The notes beneath the pieces were generated by a model. That model did not search any database, was not told the DNA's origin, and saw nothing but the letters and a program-made list of their open reading frames with translations. The translations under genes were made by a program, and so were the position numbers. Shown here in pieces: positions 5,250-5,645 of a stretch of 5,645 nucleotides of DNA (position 1 is the stretch's first letter; each line of letters begins with the position of its first letter). The DNA lies in assembly GCA_020057805.1 (NCBI GenBank), contig JAGVFD010000130.1:1-5645 (forward strand), read 5' to 3'. The DNA comes from Sideroxydans sp. (lineage in GTDB: Bacteria > Pseudomonadota > Gammaproteobacteria > Burkholderiales > Gallionellaceae).

Positions 5250-5645
5250 TTAGGTATAAAAACTTTGCACCAAAGATCCAATCAACAGATTCCACCCATC
5301 TGCCAATACGAACAACATGATTTTGAAAGGCAGCGAGATGACGGCGGGCGACACCATCATCATCCCCATCGACATCAAAATACTGGCAACCACCATGTCG
5401 ATGATTAAGAAAGGGATGAACACCACAAAGCCGATTTGAAATGCTGTCTTCAATTCGCTGATGACATACGCTGGAACGAGAATACGCAACGGCACTTCAT
5501 TGGCACTTTGCAACGGCTCACTGTTAGAAATTCTGACAAACAAAGCCAAGTCGGACTCACGTGTTTGGCGCAGCATGAACGTCTTTAAGGGCACGCTGCC
5601 TTTATCCATAGCCTGTTGCAAACTCATTTTATTTTCGGTGTAGGG
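5250..5645 (-). CDS. fliP: FliP C-terminal half, export gate protein (partial)
   Basis: FliP forms the main ring of the flagellar export gate in the inner membrane. The reading frame runs open to the right edge of the window, so 131 C-terminal residues of an expected 245 or so are present. The visible part holds [14 protein letters not shown], then the signature [18 protein letters not shown], a hydrophobic stretch ([20 protein letters not shown]), [15 protein letters not shown] and the terminal LFVLADGW and GSLVQSFYT. An internal ATG at 5627 ([10 protein letters not shown]) is not the true start: codons before it (PYTENK) continue the frame and match the region of FliP preceding the family motif SxQQALDKG. 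Operon order fliP-fliQ-fliR is standard. Confidence 0.96.
   Translation of the reverse strand, partial: PYTENKMSLQQAMDKGSVPLKTFMLRQTRESDLALFVRISNSEPLQSANEVPLRILVPAYVISELKTAFQIGFVVFIPFLIIDMVVASILMSMGMMMVSPAVISLPFKIMLFVLADGWNLLIGSLVQSFYT

Overview
The window is a flagellar gene region, most likely from a betaproteobacterium. The FlgL, FliP, FliQ and FliR sequences have the motifs and lengths usual there, the HTH protein is of a type common in that class, and base composition is about 50% GC by eye. The genus cannot be fixed from this sequence; a Nitrosomonadales or Gallionella-like organism is only a guess.

Layout, left to right. (1) Positions 1-1535, plus strand: the last codons of flgK, then complete flgL, the two hook-filament junction proteins in their usual order. 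(2) Positions 1536-2769, an accessory stretch: a non-coding region with a nested inverted repeat, a perfect 9-bp-arm palindrome just before a small XRE-family antitoxin-like regulator with no visible toxin partner, and an AT-rich gene for an unrecognised exported protein. (3) Positions 2770-3041: no gene, several short inverted repeats, apparently dispersed-repeat debris. (4) Positions 3042-3980: a good match to a sigma-28 (FliA) flagellar promoter, followed by an HDOD-domain signalling protein. (5) Positions 4024-4176: a REP-like inverted pair with terminator-like hairpins, filling the gap between convergent genes. (6) Positions 4181-5645, minus strand: fliR, fliQ and the C-terminal half of fliP, tightly packed as an operon entering from the right edge.

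How the parts fit. FlgK/FlgL join hook to filament, and FliP/FliQ/FliR form the export gate through which those proteins leave the cell. The HDOD gene sits between these blocks and appears to have its own FliA-type promoter, so it is probably expressed late in flagellar assembly and may link flagellar state to signalling; this is inference. The HTH gene and the exported protein look like acquired cargo between conserved flagellar operons. I see no CRISPR array, tRNA, rRNA, transposase or recognisable new defence system. The items most worth following up are the FliA-controlled HDOD gene, the toxin-less antitoxin with its palindrome, and the AT-rich exported protein.
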